In this document: piece after piece, positions 26,508 to 38,832 of the stretch
How the letters are laid out: the number at the start of each line of letters is the position of its first letter
How positions within the stretch are numbered: position 1 is the first letter of the stretch
Assembly: GCA_025345505.1 (NCBI GenBank)
Contig: JANVCC010000021.1
Location: forward strand, 32,668,893 to 32,732,892
Source of the DNA: Todiramphus chloris collaris
Taxonomy: Eukaryota > Chordata > Aves > Coraciiformes > Alcedinidae
Length of the DNA stretch: 64,000 bases
Direction: 5' to 3'
Position numbers and translations under genes: made by a program
Notes under the pieces: generated by a model
Seen by the model: the letters and a program-made list of their open reading frames with translations, nothing else
Told to the model about the DNA's origin: nothing
Databases searched by the model: none

Positions 26508-28105
26508 AGGGAGGCCTGAGTCAATAAGAGGTATTGCCACTGTAAGAGAAGACCAGGTTTGAGACTATCTAATGAACCTGAAGTCCATGGGACCGCACAA
26601 GATCCATCCTGAGAGAACTAGCAGATGAAGTTTCAGATCCACTTTCCATTGTATTTGGAAGGTCAAGGCAGTCTGTAGAAGTTCCCACTGACTGGAAAAA
26701 GGGAAATATAACCCCCATTTTTAAAAAGGGAGGTAAGGAAGACCCATGGAACTATAGACCGGTCAGTCTCACCTTAGTGCCTGGCAAGATAATGGAGCAG
26801 ATCACCCTGAAGACTCTGCTAGACCACATGGAAAATGAGGAGGTTGTTGGTGGCAACCAGCATGGCTTCATGAAAGGCAAATCTGCCTGACAAATTTGTT
26901 GGCCTTTTGTTATGGAATCACAGCACTGGTGGATAAAGGAAGAGCAACTGACGTCATCTTCCTGGACTTGTGCAAAGCATTTCATGCTGTCCCACATGAT
27001 GTCCTGGTCTCTAAACTGGAAGGACATGGATTTGATGAATGGACTACTCAGTGGAATTGTCTAGATGGATTCTCCAAAAGAGTTTCTATCAATGGCTTGA
27101 TGAACAAATGGAGACCTGTGATGAGTGGAGTCCCTCAGAGATTGGTATTGGGAACAGTGCTGTTTAACATCTTTGTTGCTGACATGGACAGGAGGAATGA
27201 GTGCTCCCTCAGCAAATTTGCTGATGACACCAAGCTGTGTGGTGTGGTTGACACACTGGAGGGAAGTGATGCCATACAGATGGACCTTGACAGGATGGAG
27301 AGATGGACCTATGCCAACTTCATGAAGTTCAACAAGGCCAAAAGCAAAGTCCTGCACTTGGGTTGGAGCAATACCAAAACACGAATACAAGCTGGGAGAT
27401 GAGTGGATTGAGAACAGACCTACAGAGATGGACTTGGGTGTGCTGGCTGATGAAGTATTTAATATGAACTGTCAGTGTGTGCTGGCAGCCTGAAAAGCCA
27501 ACCATATCCTGGGCTACATCAAAAGATGCATGGCCAGTAGGTCAAGGGAGGTAATTCTGTCCCCCTACTCTGCTCTTCTGAGACCCCACCTGGAGTACTG
27601 TGTGCAGCTCTGGACCCACCAACACAAGAAGGACATGGATCTATTGGAGAGGGTCCAGAGGAGAGCCACAAGGATGATCAGAGGGCTGGAGTACCTCTGC
27701 TACAAGAGGAAGCTGAGGAAGTTAGGTCTGTTCAGCCTGAAGAAGACTTTGGGAAGACATGATAGTGGCCTTTCAGTACCTGAAGGGTGCCTACAGGAAA
27801 GCTGGAAAGGGACATTTGATAAGGGCCTGTAGTGATAGGACAAGGGGCAATGGTTTTAAACTAGAGCAGGGCAGACTTAGATTAGACATTAGGAAAAAGT
27901 TCTTTACTATGAGGGTGGTGAGACTCTAGAACAGGTTGCCCAGAGAAGTTGTGGACACCTCATCACTGGAAGTGTTTAAAACCAGGCTGGATGAGGCTTC
28001 GAGCAACCTGGTCCCATGGGAGGGGTCCCTGCCCATGGTAGGGGGTGTGGAACTAGATGATATTTAAGGTCCCTTCCAACTCAAGACATTCTATGATTCT
28101 GTGAT
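26508..28105 (+). mobile_element. CR1 LINE of a second subfamily, 5'-truncated
   Basis: Homology starts just before the RT domain and continues to the 3' end. Unlike the other plus-strand copies, the C-terminal region encodes a 'YLKGAYRKAG'-like motif (split by frameshift) rather than 'YNYLKG.C'. The 3' end reads ctagatgata...aggtcccttccaac then attctatgattctgtg (two octamer units). This places it in a different CR1 subfamily from the neighbours. The 5' edge is approximate. Confidence 0.95.
26560..28066 (+). pseudogene. CR1 ORF2 remnant (RT to C-terminus)
   Basis: RT blocks recognisable in order: 'GPHKIHP' near 26590, 'DWKKGNITPIF' near 26690, 'YRPVSLTLVPGKIMEQI' near 26755, then after a one-base loss near 26889 a new frame (26896-27402). 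That frame carries 'ALVDKGRATDVIFLDLCKAF', 'MSGVPQRLVLG' (GS lost from the usual GVPQGSVLG) and the catalytic FADD at 27217-27228. A further frameshift near 27400 leads into 27530-27832 with 'SRSREVILSPYSALLRPHLE' and '[17 protein letters not shown]'. More frameshifts follow, and the ancestral end is TAA at 28064-28066. Inactive. Confidence 0.92.
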
Positions 28106-30216
28106 TTCCTGGCAGGCCCTTCTACTTCTGCACTAATTTAAACATACAGGTAGTTACAGGGTCCAATGTGGAGGTGTTAATTTAAGGTAAGTGCTTCCAG
28201 GATTTGACAACAGAAAACATTTTAAAAATCTTGTCTTCAGCACTGAAGTAGGCCATCAGCATCTCTTCCCTGAGACTTATTTTGGTTCTAGCTTATTATT
28301 CTTTTATAGCTGATGGAACTACTCTCATTTACACTGGCTGAAGGTCTGCATTTTGTGCACTTAGTTTGAACCATTGCACACTTTCACAATAAATGTTCAC
28401 CTAAGCATAGTGTGTGTTTAGCACACTGTGGCTCATGGAAAAATATGGGCTCCAGCATTAATTACTTATTATTAAATGATTGTAATAATAATTGCCTACT
28501 AACTGTGAGTGTAATTGAGTGAAAGTGACAGCTGTACCTCTCTAGCTACTGTGTTATTTTGGTCTGAACTTGATTAGTAAAGCAGATCCTAATGCAAGAA
28601 CAGTGCATTTACAGGTTGCTTCTGCATGCCTTGAGGGCTACCACTCAAGCAAACAGAATATTGAGGTTGGTAACACCTCAACAGAACAAGTTTTAAATGA
28701 GATAAAAATCACGACATGAGAATAGGAGCTTCTGGGAGGGGTATGCTGTGGTTGGAGTGCAGAGAAAAAAGTAGTCTTGGAGAACTAGGTGGTGCTGCCT
28801 TTCCTTTCTAAGTTTCCATGAATCATTTCTGATAACAAATGTACTCTTGAGAATGACTGTTTCTGAATGTCAGCTCAACTGTCAGCATTGAAATTCTCTT
28901 TCCTGAACTGTTTTTCCTAAATCTGCCCACCATTATCTCTTATAATCACTATCTTAGAGTATTCTTGACAATCAATCTGCATTGGAAAATTATAGAGTAG
29001 CCTTCTGTATGGATTCCTTGGATTAGAATCACGTCAGTCAGGTAAAGCCTTTCAGATGTTCCTAGCAGTTTGAAGGCAACTGCAGGTCTATAACTGGCTC
29101 CTACCATACCATTAGTTTTTATGACTTTGTGGCAATTTACCTTTCTCTGTCTCTGTCTCCATATTGTATTCAGTTCCCTTATACAGGATCAGAGACCACC
29201 TAGATTTTTCTTGCTCATTATTTAATTCAGTTTTGGTGTTGTTTTTTCGAGGTATGTGTCTCCATTACAAATAAATTTTGAAATTTTCATGTGATGGATA
29301 CAGTATGCATTTCCTTAGGTCTCAAAAGGTTTAGAATGTTATACGTAGTAAAAAGAAAACCACAGAAGAGTTAAGTGATTTAGACCTAAGAATGCTAAAA
29401 TATTAATTTTAACAGCAAAATTATTTTTCAGCCTTCCTGATGTGTTTCAAAACTTTAACATACATGTCATTGTAGTGAAGAGGCTTTCAGGAAAATTTAA
29501 AGTCAAATTCATGATGCAGCTGTATTACATAACAAAAAGAATAGACCATCGGAAGATACACATGTATACCTTCTTTTTAACTATTTATGCAAATTTTTTA
29601 TTATCTGCAGATGTGACAGTTTGGCACTAAGTGTGTCATACTGAGTTCAAATTTCAATTCAACAAGAAGATATTTACTAATTGCTGCAATATGAAATACC
29701 TGAAAATCAAAAAGAATTTTGTGCTAGATGTTAATATTATGATGAAAAAGAAAGAGATGCACTTGTACTGAAACTGTTGGATATTGACACAGTATATTAA
29801 TTTAAAATGTTTAGATACACATCTATGCATCCATGTAACTAATTCTGTTACTAGAAATAGTATTGTGTTCTGTAGTGTCATTGAACTAATTTCTGACTTT
29901 CATACTGAGGAGAGTACTTGTCAGAACTATAACAATGGCTGAACAAAGGGACCCTAGATTTCTCTTGCTATTTTTAAAACAGTTTTTCATCATGTCAGAA
30001 TCTATCTGTGACCAGCTATGGAGGTATTACCAAAAAGCCATGTATTTGTTTTCAAATCATACAGAATACTATTAATTATTTTATTTGCCTTTTCATCTTT
30101 TCTTCTCTGCTCTTGTGTACTTGCCGACAGCTGTACTTAGTGACATGTCACATAACCTTCCCTGGAGCAGAGACCTTTGAGCATGTGCATTATTGTGTTG
30201 CTCAGCTGGATGGAAT
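28106..30216. other. AT-rich DNA, no gene recognised
   Basis: About 2.1 kb between the CR1 at 26.5-28.1 kb and the LTR at 30.2 kb. Short open frames only, with no repeat family or RNA gene recognised. Confidence 0.5.
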
Positions 30217-31024
30217 TGTCGTGGTTTAGGGTCAGGGCAGCCCCTTAAACCTATAACAGACGCTCTCTGTTAACCCCCCTCCCTCCCCAGAGGGGAAGAG
30301 AAAGGGAATAAGGGAGAGAGACTTAGCAATTAGAAAAGGAAACTAGAACAGCTTTAATGAAAAGGAAAATAATAATTATAAAAATGGAATATATACAAAA
30401 TATATACAAAACCAGTATGGAACCCAACCCCCCTGATGGTAATTACATCACCGTCACCACTGATGTTGTGCAGGCTTCGGGGGAGTCCCAGACTGGGCCC
30501 CTCAGCAGACGGGAGATGTGTTCGGGAGCTGGATTCTGGTACCGGGTTCAGGAACACGCAGATCGGATCAAAGGCGGATGAACAGAGTCCTCCTTGGGTG
30601 CTCCAAGGGAGGAACCGAAGGAGGACCCGAGCCAAGCCAAGCAAAAGCTGGCAAAGCAGTCCAAGAGGGGAGAGAAGAGCCCAGAGACCCTTCGAGTCCC
30701 TCAGCTCTAGACCAAATATGGCGTATATGGGATGGAATACCTCGCTGGTCAGTTTAGAGTCACCCGTCCTGTCCGCTCCTCCCTGAAGGTGCAGCCTTTC
30801 CCTTTCTGCACCCCCCAATGTGGTACACAGGACCCAGCATTGGCCTTGGTCTGCATACCAATCCTTGGTAGTAACTCTAAACATAAGGTGTTATCACTGC
30901 TAGAAGCAGGCACTGTCTGTGAAAACAGGCTGCTAACTTCAGAAAGTGCAGTTAATTAGAAGAACCAAGCTGAAAAGTAAAATTACTGAACAGAATTAGT
31001 TCTGTTTTCACTCAAACCAGGACA
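30217..31024 (-). mobile_element. Solo ERVL-type LTR with perfect target duplication, antisense
   Basis: An 808-bp endogenous retrovirus LTR without internal region. On the minus strand it begins TGTCCTGGTTTGAG and ends CCCTAAACCACGACA, so the termini form an imperfect inverted repeat (TGTC.TGGTTT / AAACCA.GACA). It is flanked by an exact 5-bp duplication ggaat (30212-30216 and 31025-31029), the size used by ERVL integrases. Both ends are intact, so this is recombination between two LTRs rather than truncation. A GC-richer U3/R middle contrasts with AT-rich flanks. A 176-codon minus frame inside (30354-30884) is LTR sequence, not a gene. Confidence 0.93.
30353..30358 (-). promoter_or_regulatory. 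LTR polyadenylation signal ATTAAA
   Basis: On the minus strand ATTAAA lies about 135 bp from the 3' end of the LTR, just after an AT-rich TATATATTTTG stretch. The position fits an R-region poly-A signal. Function inferred from position only. Confidence 0.5.
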
Positions 31025-31195
31025 GGAATCAATTGCTCTAGGTCAGCCCATCTATGTAGGTAGCCACTTAAAGGCGACTGATTCACTTCTGTCCAGGATA
31101 TAGCAGGACCCTAAATTTGTGCTGGCAGCACTGTCAGTACAAAGCAGAGAAAACTCTTCAGCAAAAAAATTGTGAAAATCAGGATGCTCTCCTGA

Positions 31196-31936
31196 CAGTG
31201 CTACAGGCTTGTGGAGGAGTGGCTTGGGGAGGAGTGGCTGGAAAGCTGCTCAGCAGAGAGGGACCTGGGGGTGCTGATTGATAGCTGTCTGAACATGAGC
31301 CAGCAGTGTGCCCAGGTGGCCAAGAAGGCCAATGGCATCCTGGCCTGTATCAGGAATGGTGTGGCCATCAGGAGCAGGGAAGTGATTCTACCCCTGTACT
31401 TGGCACTTGTGAGGCTGCAACTCAAGTACTGTGTTGATTTTTGGGCCACTCACTGTAAGAAGGACATTGAGGCACTAGAGAGTGTCCAGAGAAGGGCAAC
31501 AAAGCTGGTGAAGGGCCTAGAGCACATGTGTTATGAAGAGCAGTGGAGAGAGTTGGGGTTGTTTAGCTTGGAGGAAAAGAGGTTGAGGGGAGACCTTATC
31601 GCTCTCTACAACTATCTGAAAGGAAATTGTAAAGAGGTGGGGGTCAGTCTGTTCTCCCAAGTAACAAGTGATAGAACAAGATGAAATGGCCTCAAGTTGC
31701 ACCAAGGGAAATTTAGATTGCATATAAGTAAGAATTTCTTTATCTAACAGGTTATCAGGCACTGGAATGACCTGTCCAGGGAAGTGGCGGAGTATTTAAG
31801 AGGTCATGGAGGTAGATGTAGTGCTGAGGGATATGGTTTAGTCAAGGTCTTCTCACTGTTAGGTTAATGATTAGACTGGATGATCTTAAAGGTCTTTTCC
31901 AATCTAAGAAATTCTGTGATTCCATGATTCTGTGGT
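31196..31936 (+). mobile_element. CR1 LINE, short 3' copy
   Basis: A 740-bp CR1 fragment starting in the post-RT region ('ctacaggcttg') only 170 bp after the LTR. It runs to the 3' end with 'gactggatgatctt', 'ggtcttttccaatc' and three degenerate octamers (attctgtgattccatgattctgtg). A 15-bp tandem duplication lies at its very start (31206-31220 and 31221-31235, one mismatch). Confidence 0.93.
31211..31841 (+). pseudogene. CR1 ORF2 C-terminal remnant
   Basis: A 157-codon frame (31211-31684) encodes the ORF2 C-terminal domain: '[19 protein letters not shown]', '[14 protein letters not shown]', '[15 protein letters not shown]', '[18 protein letters not shown]' and 'SQVTSDRTR'. It is stopped by TGA at 31682-31684, while homology continues to the ancestral TAG at 31839-31841. 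No RT catalytic region is present. Confidence 0.9.
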
Positions 31937-34900
31937 GCTCCTTATTGATAATTAGCTACAGTAATTGATGAATATTACTTTAGTTTCACATTTTGTTACT
32001 GCATTTGCCTAAATAAAATGTTGGGGTTTTGACAGTAGATGTTACAAGTCATGTCTGAAACATAGACTATTCAGATATTGTTGGTAGTTTGGAAATTCCT
32101 TTTGTCAATTAATACTGATCTAAGCATGATACATAAAGGAGTATATACTAGATGAGTTCTTCGTTAAATTGAAATGCAGTCCTAGTAAATATAAGCCATG
32201 TCACTGTTATGGGGAAGACATATTGAGTGTTCATCTGATGTACAAAATGGAGGTGTACTTATGGCAAGTCACACATTTACTCAGTTCTAACAGTCCTCAG
32301 ATAATGTTCCAGAGACAAAGTTTTGCCACAGCTTTCTTTTGATGCAGATTTATTATGTTCAGCTGGCTTTTCAATTCAAATAAGTACTTACTTACCTGTA
32401 TCCTACCTCCTGTTCAGCAGGGCCATGGAAACAAAATAAAATGGTAAACATACCACAGAAATTATAAGGATGTTTCCTATTGCAATTTATAAACAAAGAA
32501 ATAACAATCTATCTAAAATTAATAATGTTATTTTTATGCTTACATCTCTCCTTCAGAGTCATGACAGCAGAGAAATAAGTAATGATGCTCTTTCTGTGAT
32601 ATTATAGCTTAATTATCTTGTTGCTGTTTAGTGATGTCATGAGTAACATTTTGAAAGAGTCATCATGAAATCTGTTTTGATTTCCATGTAGTAATCTATA
32701 GGAAGAGCACTAGAAATGTTTCAAGAAAAACCTAAAACCTGATTACATGTCTGCCATATCAGCTTTTTATAAAGTCTTATTGGAATGCTAGGAAAATGTC
32801 AGAACTGAAGTGCTTATTCTGTACTGTCTGCTTGTTTACAGGACTGGGTTAAAAAAAAAGTTTCTCCTTGGTTTCAGTAGTTCTTAAAAAACATACTTCC
32901 ATTGCTTGCACCTTTCTCTGTGTCATAAAGAAAGATGGCACAATAGTCTTAAGCCAAATAATACAAACTGGTCAGAAATTTGTTAGTAAGTGTATATTCA
33001 AACAATTTCATTAAATTAAGAGAAATAGAAAAGCTCCAAGAAGTTTATGCTGAGTACTCAGTTGACTTCCAACAAATTTGTAGTTTAAAACAGATAAGTG
33101 TCATAAAAGTGTGTTTTTGTCTTCTGCTGTCTCTGGCAGATAAGCAGAAATTAATTTTTGCTGTAAATATGCAAGCTTCTGACTCCTTCAATGAATTTCA
33201 CCACGGGCAAATAACTGCTGTCAGAGTATTTTCATGCGTCCATAGCTGTACAACTAAACAGAACTCTTTTACAATATTAGCCAATGCAAATCAAAACTGT
33301 CAATAGCCTGTAAGTAGAAGCAAAAGGATATTATTGGTGTCCATGTTTGAGTGAATCCATGTGTGAGGACATGTTGCTAAGCCATTTGATATTCTGACTC
33401 CAGTTTGTATTTTCTTTCAGTAAATCAATTGCTTCACTAATCTATACAATAATCAGAAATTTCAGAATGATCTATTTCCTTTCATATGTCTGACTATTTA
33501 AATTTGGTTTATAATTTCTTTATCAACAGGGAAATAGAGTTTTTAAAGAGTTTAATTTTCCTCAACAGTCATTGTATCCTCTTGATTCTGCAGTCCTTAC
33601 TGAATCAAAACACCCATTCTCACTAAAATAAGGGCTACAGAGCCCTCTGTCCTTGCCAACAATTTTATCCAGTGAAAAGGACTGGTTGCACAGTGTAAAC
33701 CCTCTGAATTATAGCTTAAAAAATCTTGAATTCTTTTAATAAATCTGCCACTGACTGTTATAGGACTTACAACAATTCATTTGACCTCTATCTCCATCTA
33801 TCTTTCAATTCCTTGGATGTTTTTTGTATGTAGATAATAGTAGCCAATGACTTGTTTCCTCACAAGAAATAATAAATCACTTCTACAGGAGGCTTGAAAA
33901 ATGGCAATTGTTTGTTTTTATGGGCATCAAATAAATTAGACTTGCAGTCCACTTCGAGATATATGCATCAAAACATGAGACTTTTGCCTGTCAGCTACTT
34001 ATATTTAATTTCTGATCAATCTTTTTAAAATTTATTTCTCTTCTTAAGAAATATACACTTTTATGCACTCCCACCCTCAATTACACAGACTGAGGAAAAG
34101 TTGCTTAATACTGCACTTAACTATCCTTCCAGGAGCACATATCCTTTAAGACCTGTGTTTACTGACAGCACAGTAAGCAAATGTTGTGAAGGTTAAGCAG
34201 AGAAGTTAAACAAAAAGTAATCCTCCTACATATTTTTCCAAGGGCACTGACAGAAGATTACCGGGATGGGAGGATGGGAGTCTGGCATTGAGTAAGTGTT
34301 CTCCGGTTCAGTTAAACTGGAAGATACACAGAAAATACCTTTTTCTTGTCTTTTTTTTTTTTTTTTTAATCTCTTCACAGGTATGTCCATGCTCTTTACT
34401 GGCATTTTGAATATGTTAGTTACTTCTCTCTAACAAATAATGCTTATGATTTGTTATTTCTACAGAGAATGACTATTGATTGATGTATGTCTTAAGGCAT
34501 AGTATGTTTACTTCTGATAATAACCAGAGGGTGAAAAAATAGCATTCTTTTACATAAATTCATGACCCTGAAATACAGACCATAGGATTAAAAAGGCAGA
34601 TGACCCATGCAGTATTCATTCTTTCATTCTTCAAATTCTTTGGCAGAATTTATCACCATTTCATAATAATGTCATGGTATGAAGGTTCAGTTATAGGACC
34701 TCTTAATCTAGTACAATAAGAGAGTATATTTTGAAATAAGTTAACACCTTGTGTTTGTAGTTTGGCCTTAAGTTGTTAAAATACTTAAATCTGAATTGTT
34801 TTCATAAACATAAAGGACTCTGTGTGAAAGATAGAAGAAGGAAAGGAAAGGAAAAAATGTATGTTGCTAATGGTTTCATTGCTAGTATTTGTGGTGAATA

Positions 34901-36775
34901 TTTGGAGCAAGGCACCTGCTATCTTGAGGACACATGTAAAATTCCTGCACAGTTCTGATAAAGACTGCATTCCAAACCAGTAAGACCTTCAGCTAAAGAT
35001 ATTCATAATAGCCAAAAATGAGAGATACTTTGAGAATAAGAATACTTTGTCTGTTTCTAGAAAATTAATGAACAGGCTGTTGTTAACCAAGGAAGAGGAA
35101 ATTATTTCAGCAACTAGGGAAATTGTAGTTCTCTGCCACCAAATCCCAAAGGAATAAATACAGATGCATTAGTAAAAGTTCTCCATTTTTAAGTCAGCTG
35201 TAGCAACATAAGAAAACTCATTAACAGAGAGAAAGGAAGAAGGGGGGCAAATATGTTAACAAGTATTTGTTTTGTAAATGCTTCTTTTCTTACAAATGAT
35301 TATTTACAAAGGCTTTCATTGATGCATTTTGAATCTCTTTTTCTAGCACTAATTACTTACATCTTTAATTACTACCCATGTCAACCCAGTGCTTACATAT
35401 GAAGTTTAGGTAAAAATCATACTCTTTTAGAAAAGCATAACTTAAAAAATATTTGCATTTGGTTTTTAATAATATTAAACTATGGGGTTTTTTTAAAGAA
35501 AAGGTTTTAGTATTAACTTCCATGTTTATTATTAATCTCTGAGTAAGCAGTAATTAAGATACCATGTAAATGGTAAGGAAGTATGTTAATTTTCACATCT
35601 GTTAGAATTAATTTGCTCTAATATTACTGAGTCTCATTTTGGAGCAGATGTTTATCTTTCTGTAAGAATAGCCCCCACAAGTGAACTGTGAGAGAGGAGG
35701 ATATAGAAAATAAATTTCATCCTTTTTTTTTTTTTTAATTAGAATTATCTTACCCTTGATTCAAACAATTACCACAGTGTTATTCAATAAACCTTTCCTC
35801 ACTGACAGTACTATTGCATTTAACAGAGTTTTTAGCTAGGTGACACATTTTTCTGTAATACTATTTTATATGATCACCATATCATCTCATGCAAGAGTGG
35901 GTAATGGAAATTAATACTGTAGTGATACTTGGTGACACTAATTAGACTAGCTTACTTCACTGTTATTGAGGAAAGAGGATTGTCTAAAATTTGTTAAGAG
36001 GACTTGCAGGAGAAACAAATACAATATATTGTGTATGCATTTGTATGAGACACTAATAATTTACTTGGCTTTGCAGAATGTTATTAAAATACCTAAGTAT
36101 ATGGTGCATAAAATTACATTTTGTATAGAATCAAAGAGAAACAAAAAGAGCCAAACAAGTAGTAGAAAGGCTTAAAAGTGGAGGTGTAGGAAGACGAGTC
36201 GATGATCACCACATGAGGAAAAAAACCACATCAGCTTGACTGACATGCACTTAAAAGTAGCTTTCCTTATTGTAACTGCTGTCTTGAAAATGCTTGCCAA
36301 TTTACGGAAAATTTACTAGTTATATTCAAATTTGTCTTTTCCATTTATCACAGTCAAGAATTAAACAGTCTTCCCTGGATACAGATAAAGGGATCACATA
36401 ATAAGATACTACATAGACCTTTTTATTGGCTACTGATTTTATTGTCAGTTAAATCACACCTGCAGGTAATCCACTTAAATTATAGTTTGTGCAAAGTAAA
36501 TATGTCTCCAGCCAGTGATATGCATATGCAGAATTTTTTACTCAGACGCGTTTTCTTGAGGTTCAGGAGCTGTTTCTTTCCTCACTGAGATTATAGTAAT
36601 GTTAATGGGGAGTGAGATATACCCTCCCTCCCATCCTCACAAACAAGTTGTAGGTTTTTGAAACTAGTTCCTTTCAGCAAATATTTGGAAAAAAGGTTGT
36701 AAACTAGGTGTCAGAAACACAGGGGCTCACAGGAGCCAAATTATATCTATTTGTAGGTCACACAACTTCTGATTT

Positions 36776-36777
<2 letters not shown>

Positions 36778-36806
<29 letters not shown>
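36778..36806. repeat. Poly-T tract (29 T)
   Basis: The longest T-run in the window, flanked by 'gattttc' and 'aatgtttgc'. It could be the antisense tail of a decayed retrocopy, but no body was recognised beside it. Confidence 0.9.
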
Positions 36807-36809
<3 letters not shown>

Positions 36810-38805
36810 GTTTGCTTCCCTCCCCCAGACTAGATTTTTTTTTTATTTTTAATGACTGTGACTCTGCCATCAATTTCCTGTAGTAACTGAGGTCTGTAAA
36901 AGCTAGGCTTTTATTTTGGTCTGAGTTCATGCTTGAACTAGAGGATGAGAGATTGTGTATGTATCCACTCCAGTGCACAGCCCCTAGGAAACTTGCATAA
37001 AAGTAAAGATACTGGAACTTGGAGTAAATCAAAAATCAGAAAACCAGATTAACCTCCTGTGACTGCTAAGCCTCAGGGAACCAGGTCACAAAGAGGCAGA
37101 GCTATTATAATTGAAGTAATGGTGTTACATACTGTAAACATAGACCAATGGGACCGTAAAAATGGCTGTCTGTTGCAAACACCCCCTGTACTGCAATTGT
37201 GAAGAGTTTATATGTAGACTTTCCTTTTGGTATGATTGCATGAATATATGTACACTATGATTTGAGCTGACCAGATTTAGCATAAAAGACAATTTGTAGT
37301 TAATAGTGCATACATTTATGATCATACATATTTTTCTGTGTGAAACAGAAAGCTGCTGTTACTATATGTATTTCTGGTAGCAGCTGGAAGCATCTGCTTT
37401 GTGTCTCTTGGAATGAGAATGCTATGAGCCACTCTGGCACTGTTGGTGCACACAGACTTGCTGAAAGACCATGAGCTAAAAGATCATGTCATGGCAAGAA
37501 ACACAAAAAACCCCACATGTGCATTATCTTTGGAACTTACTGATTTCTTCTTGATGAACTCACACCTCATGAATTTGGAACTGCTTTTAGAATTAGGTCA
37601 CATGCTTATCAGAGTTGACAAAGTGACAGGGGAATGAAAAATAATTCCTTGCTGTTTCCTCGATTTGCTTTCCTATCTCTTGCATTAAGCTTTCATTGGA
37701 TCAACATGGAAATAAGGCTTTCTTTGAGACTTCAAAAAGTCAACATATCATAGAAAGAGTAAAAACTAATGCTTTCAGTAAAGTATTTGATTTCTTTTAA
37801 AGAAACAACTACCTAATTTACTTTAATGTCCGTTAGTTTTAACATAATTTATGCTCAGTAATTCCGCAGAAAATATACTCCTAACCTGCTAACCTATCAA
37901 GCATATGTTATTGAATTATTGACTATTACTTGCTTCAAATATGCTTCATCATATCACCATGTTCTCAGCATCTGGGGCAGACAAACTTCTAATTATTCCT
38001 CAGATGTTTTCCCTTCTGGGCCAATATTTTATAATTCAATATAAACATTTCTTAACTCAGCTTAATCACTGGATATCAGAATCTTCTAGATGCTGTCAAC
38101 AAAGCCTTAGAAGAGCACATTTAAGAACAACATGACATTATCTGTATTTACAGAGTGAATTTTGTCTTCCAAGTAGCAAAGGATTAGGTGGGAAAATCAA
38201 ATATTTACAAGTCTGCTTAAAGTATTGAGCCTAAGAATGGCGTTCTAATGATTGTATAGCTTTACCTGAGTGTATTTTCACCCTGTAAAGTAAAAGGAGA
38301 ATGCACTGTACTGATCTTGTTTTGCAACACTTTAGGTAAGCAGTGAATCAAGCAATTCTTACAACACAAAAAATATCTTCTCTACTCCTGAGATTAGTGT
38401 TAAGAGAAAGTCATATAATCTGTTTTGGACAGCTGTCTCAAAATTAAAGAATTGTCCTTTGAAATTGCTCCACTGGTATAGAGTGAATCTGAGTCAGCTA
38501 TACATTGTAGATACACAGCTTTTAGGTGGGTAAAACTGAGGGAGATACATCTCATATTTTGTTTTCTCACACAGAAAGTCACAGCAGTCCTGGTATGAAC
38601 AAAAAAAGCCAGTCTCTTCTTTATTATATGCTAATAGCTCACAAACATCAAATTTGACACACCCAGCTGAGAAGTGGCAACTCAAGCCAAAGTTATTTAG
38701 TTACATCTTGATTTTCCCTTCCCTTTCCTACCCTTCACTTCCATCCCTTCTTGAAAAAAATTACTGTGCTTCTCACTCTTGTCTTCTATTTTTCCTATTT
38801 AAAAG

Positions 38806-38832
38806 CAAACAAACAAACAAACAAGCAAACAA
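38806..38832 (+). repeat. (AAAC)n microsatellite
   Basis: Six AAAC units with one G substitution, followed by irregular A/C-rich DNA. Confidence 0.85.

Noticed and set aside
30354..30884. 176-codon minus-strand open frame
   Set aside because: It lies wholly inside the solo LTR 30217-31024. GC-rich LTR DNA gives such frames by chance and no protein family is visible.
36778..36806. Poly-T as the antisense tail of a processed pseudogene
   Set aside because: No gene-like body or target duplication was found beside it.
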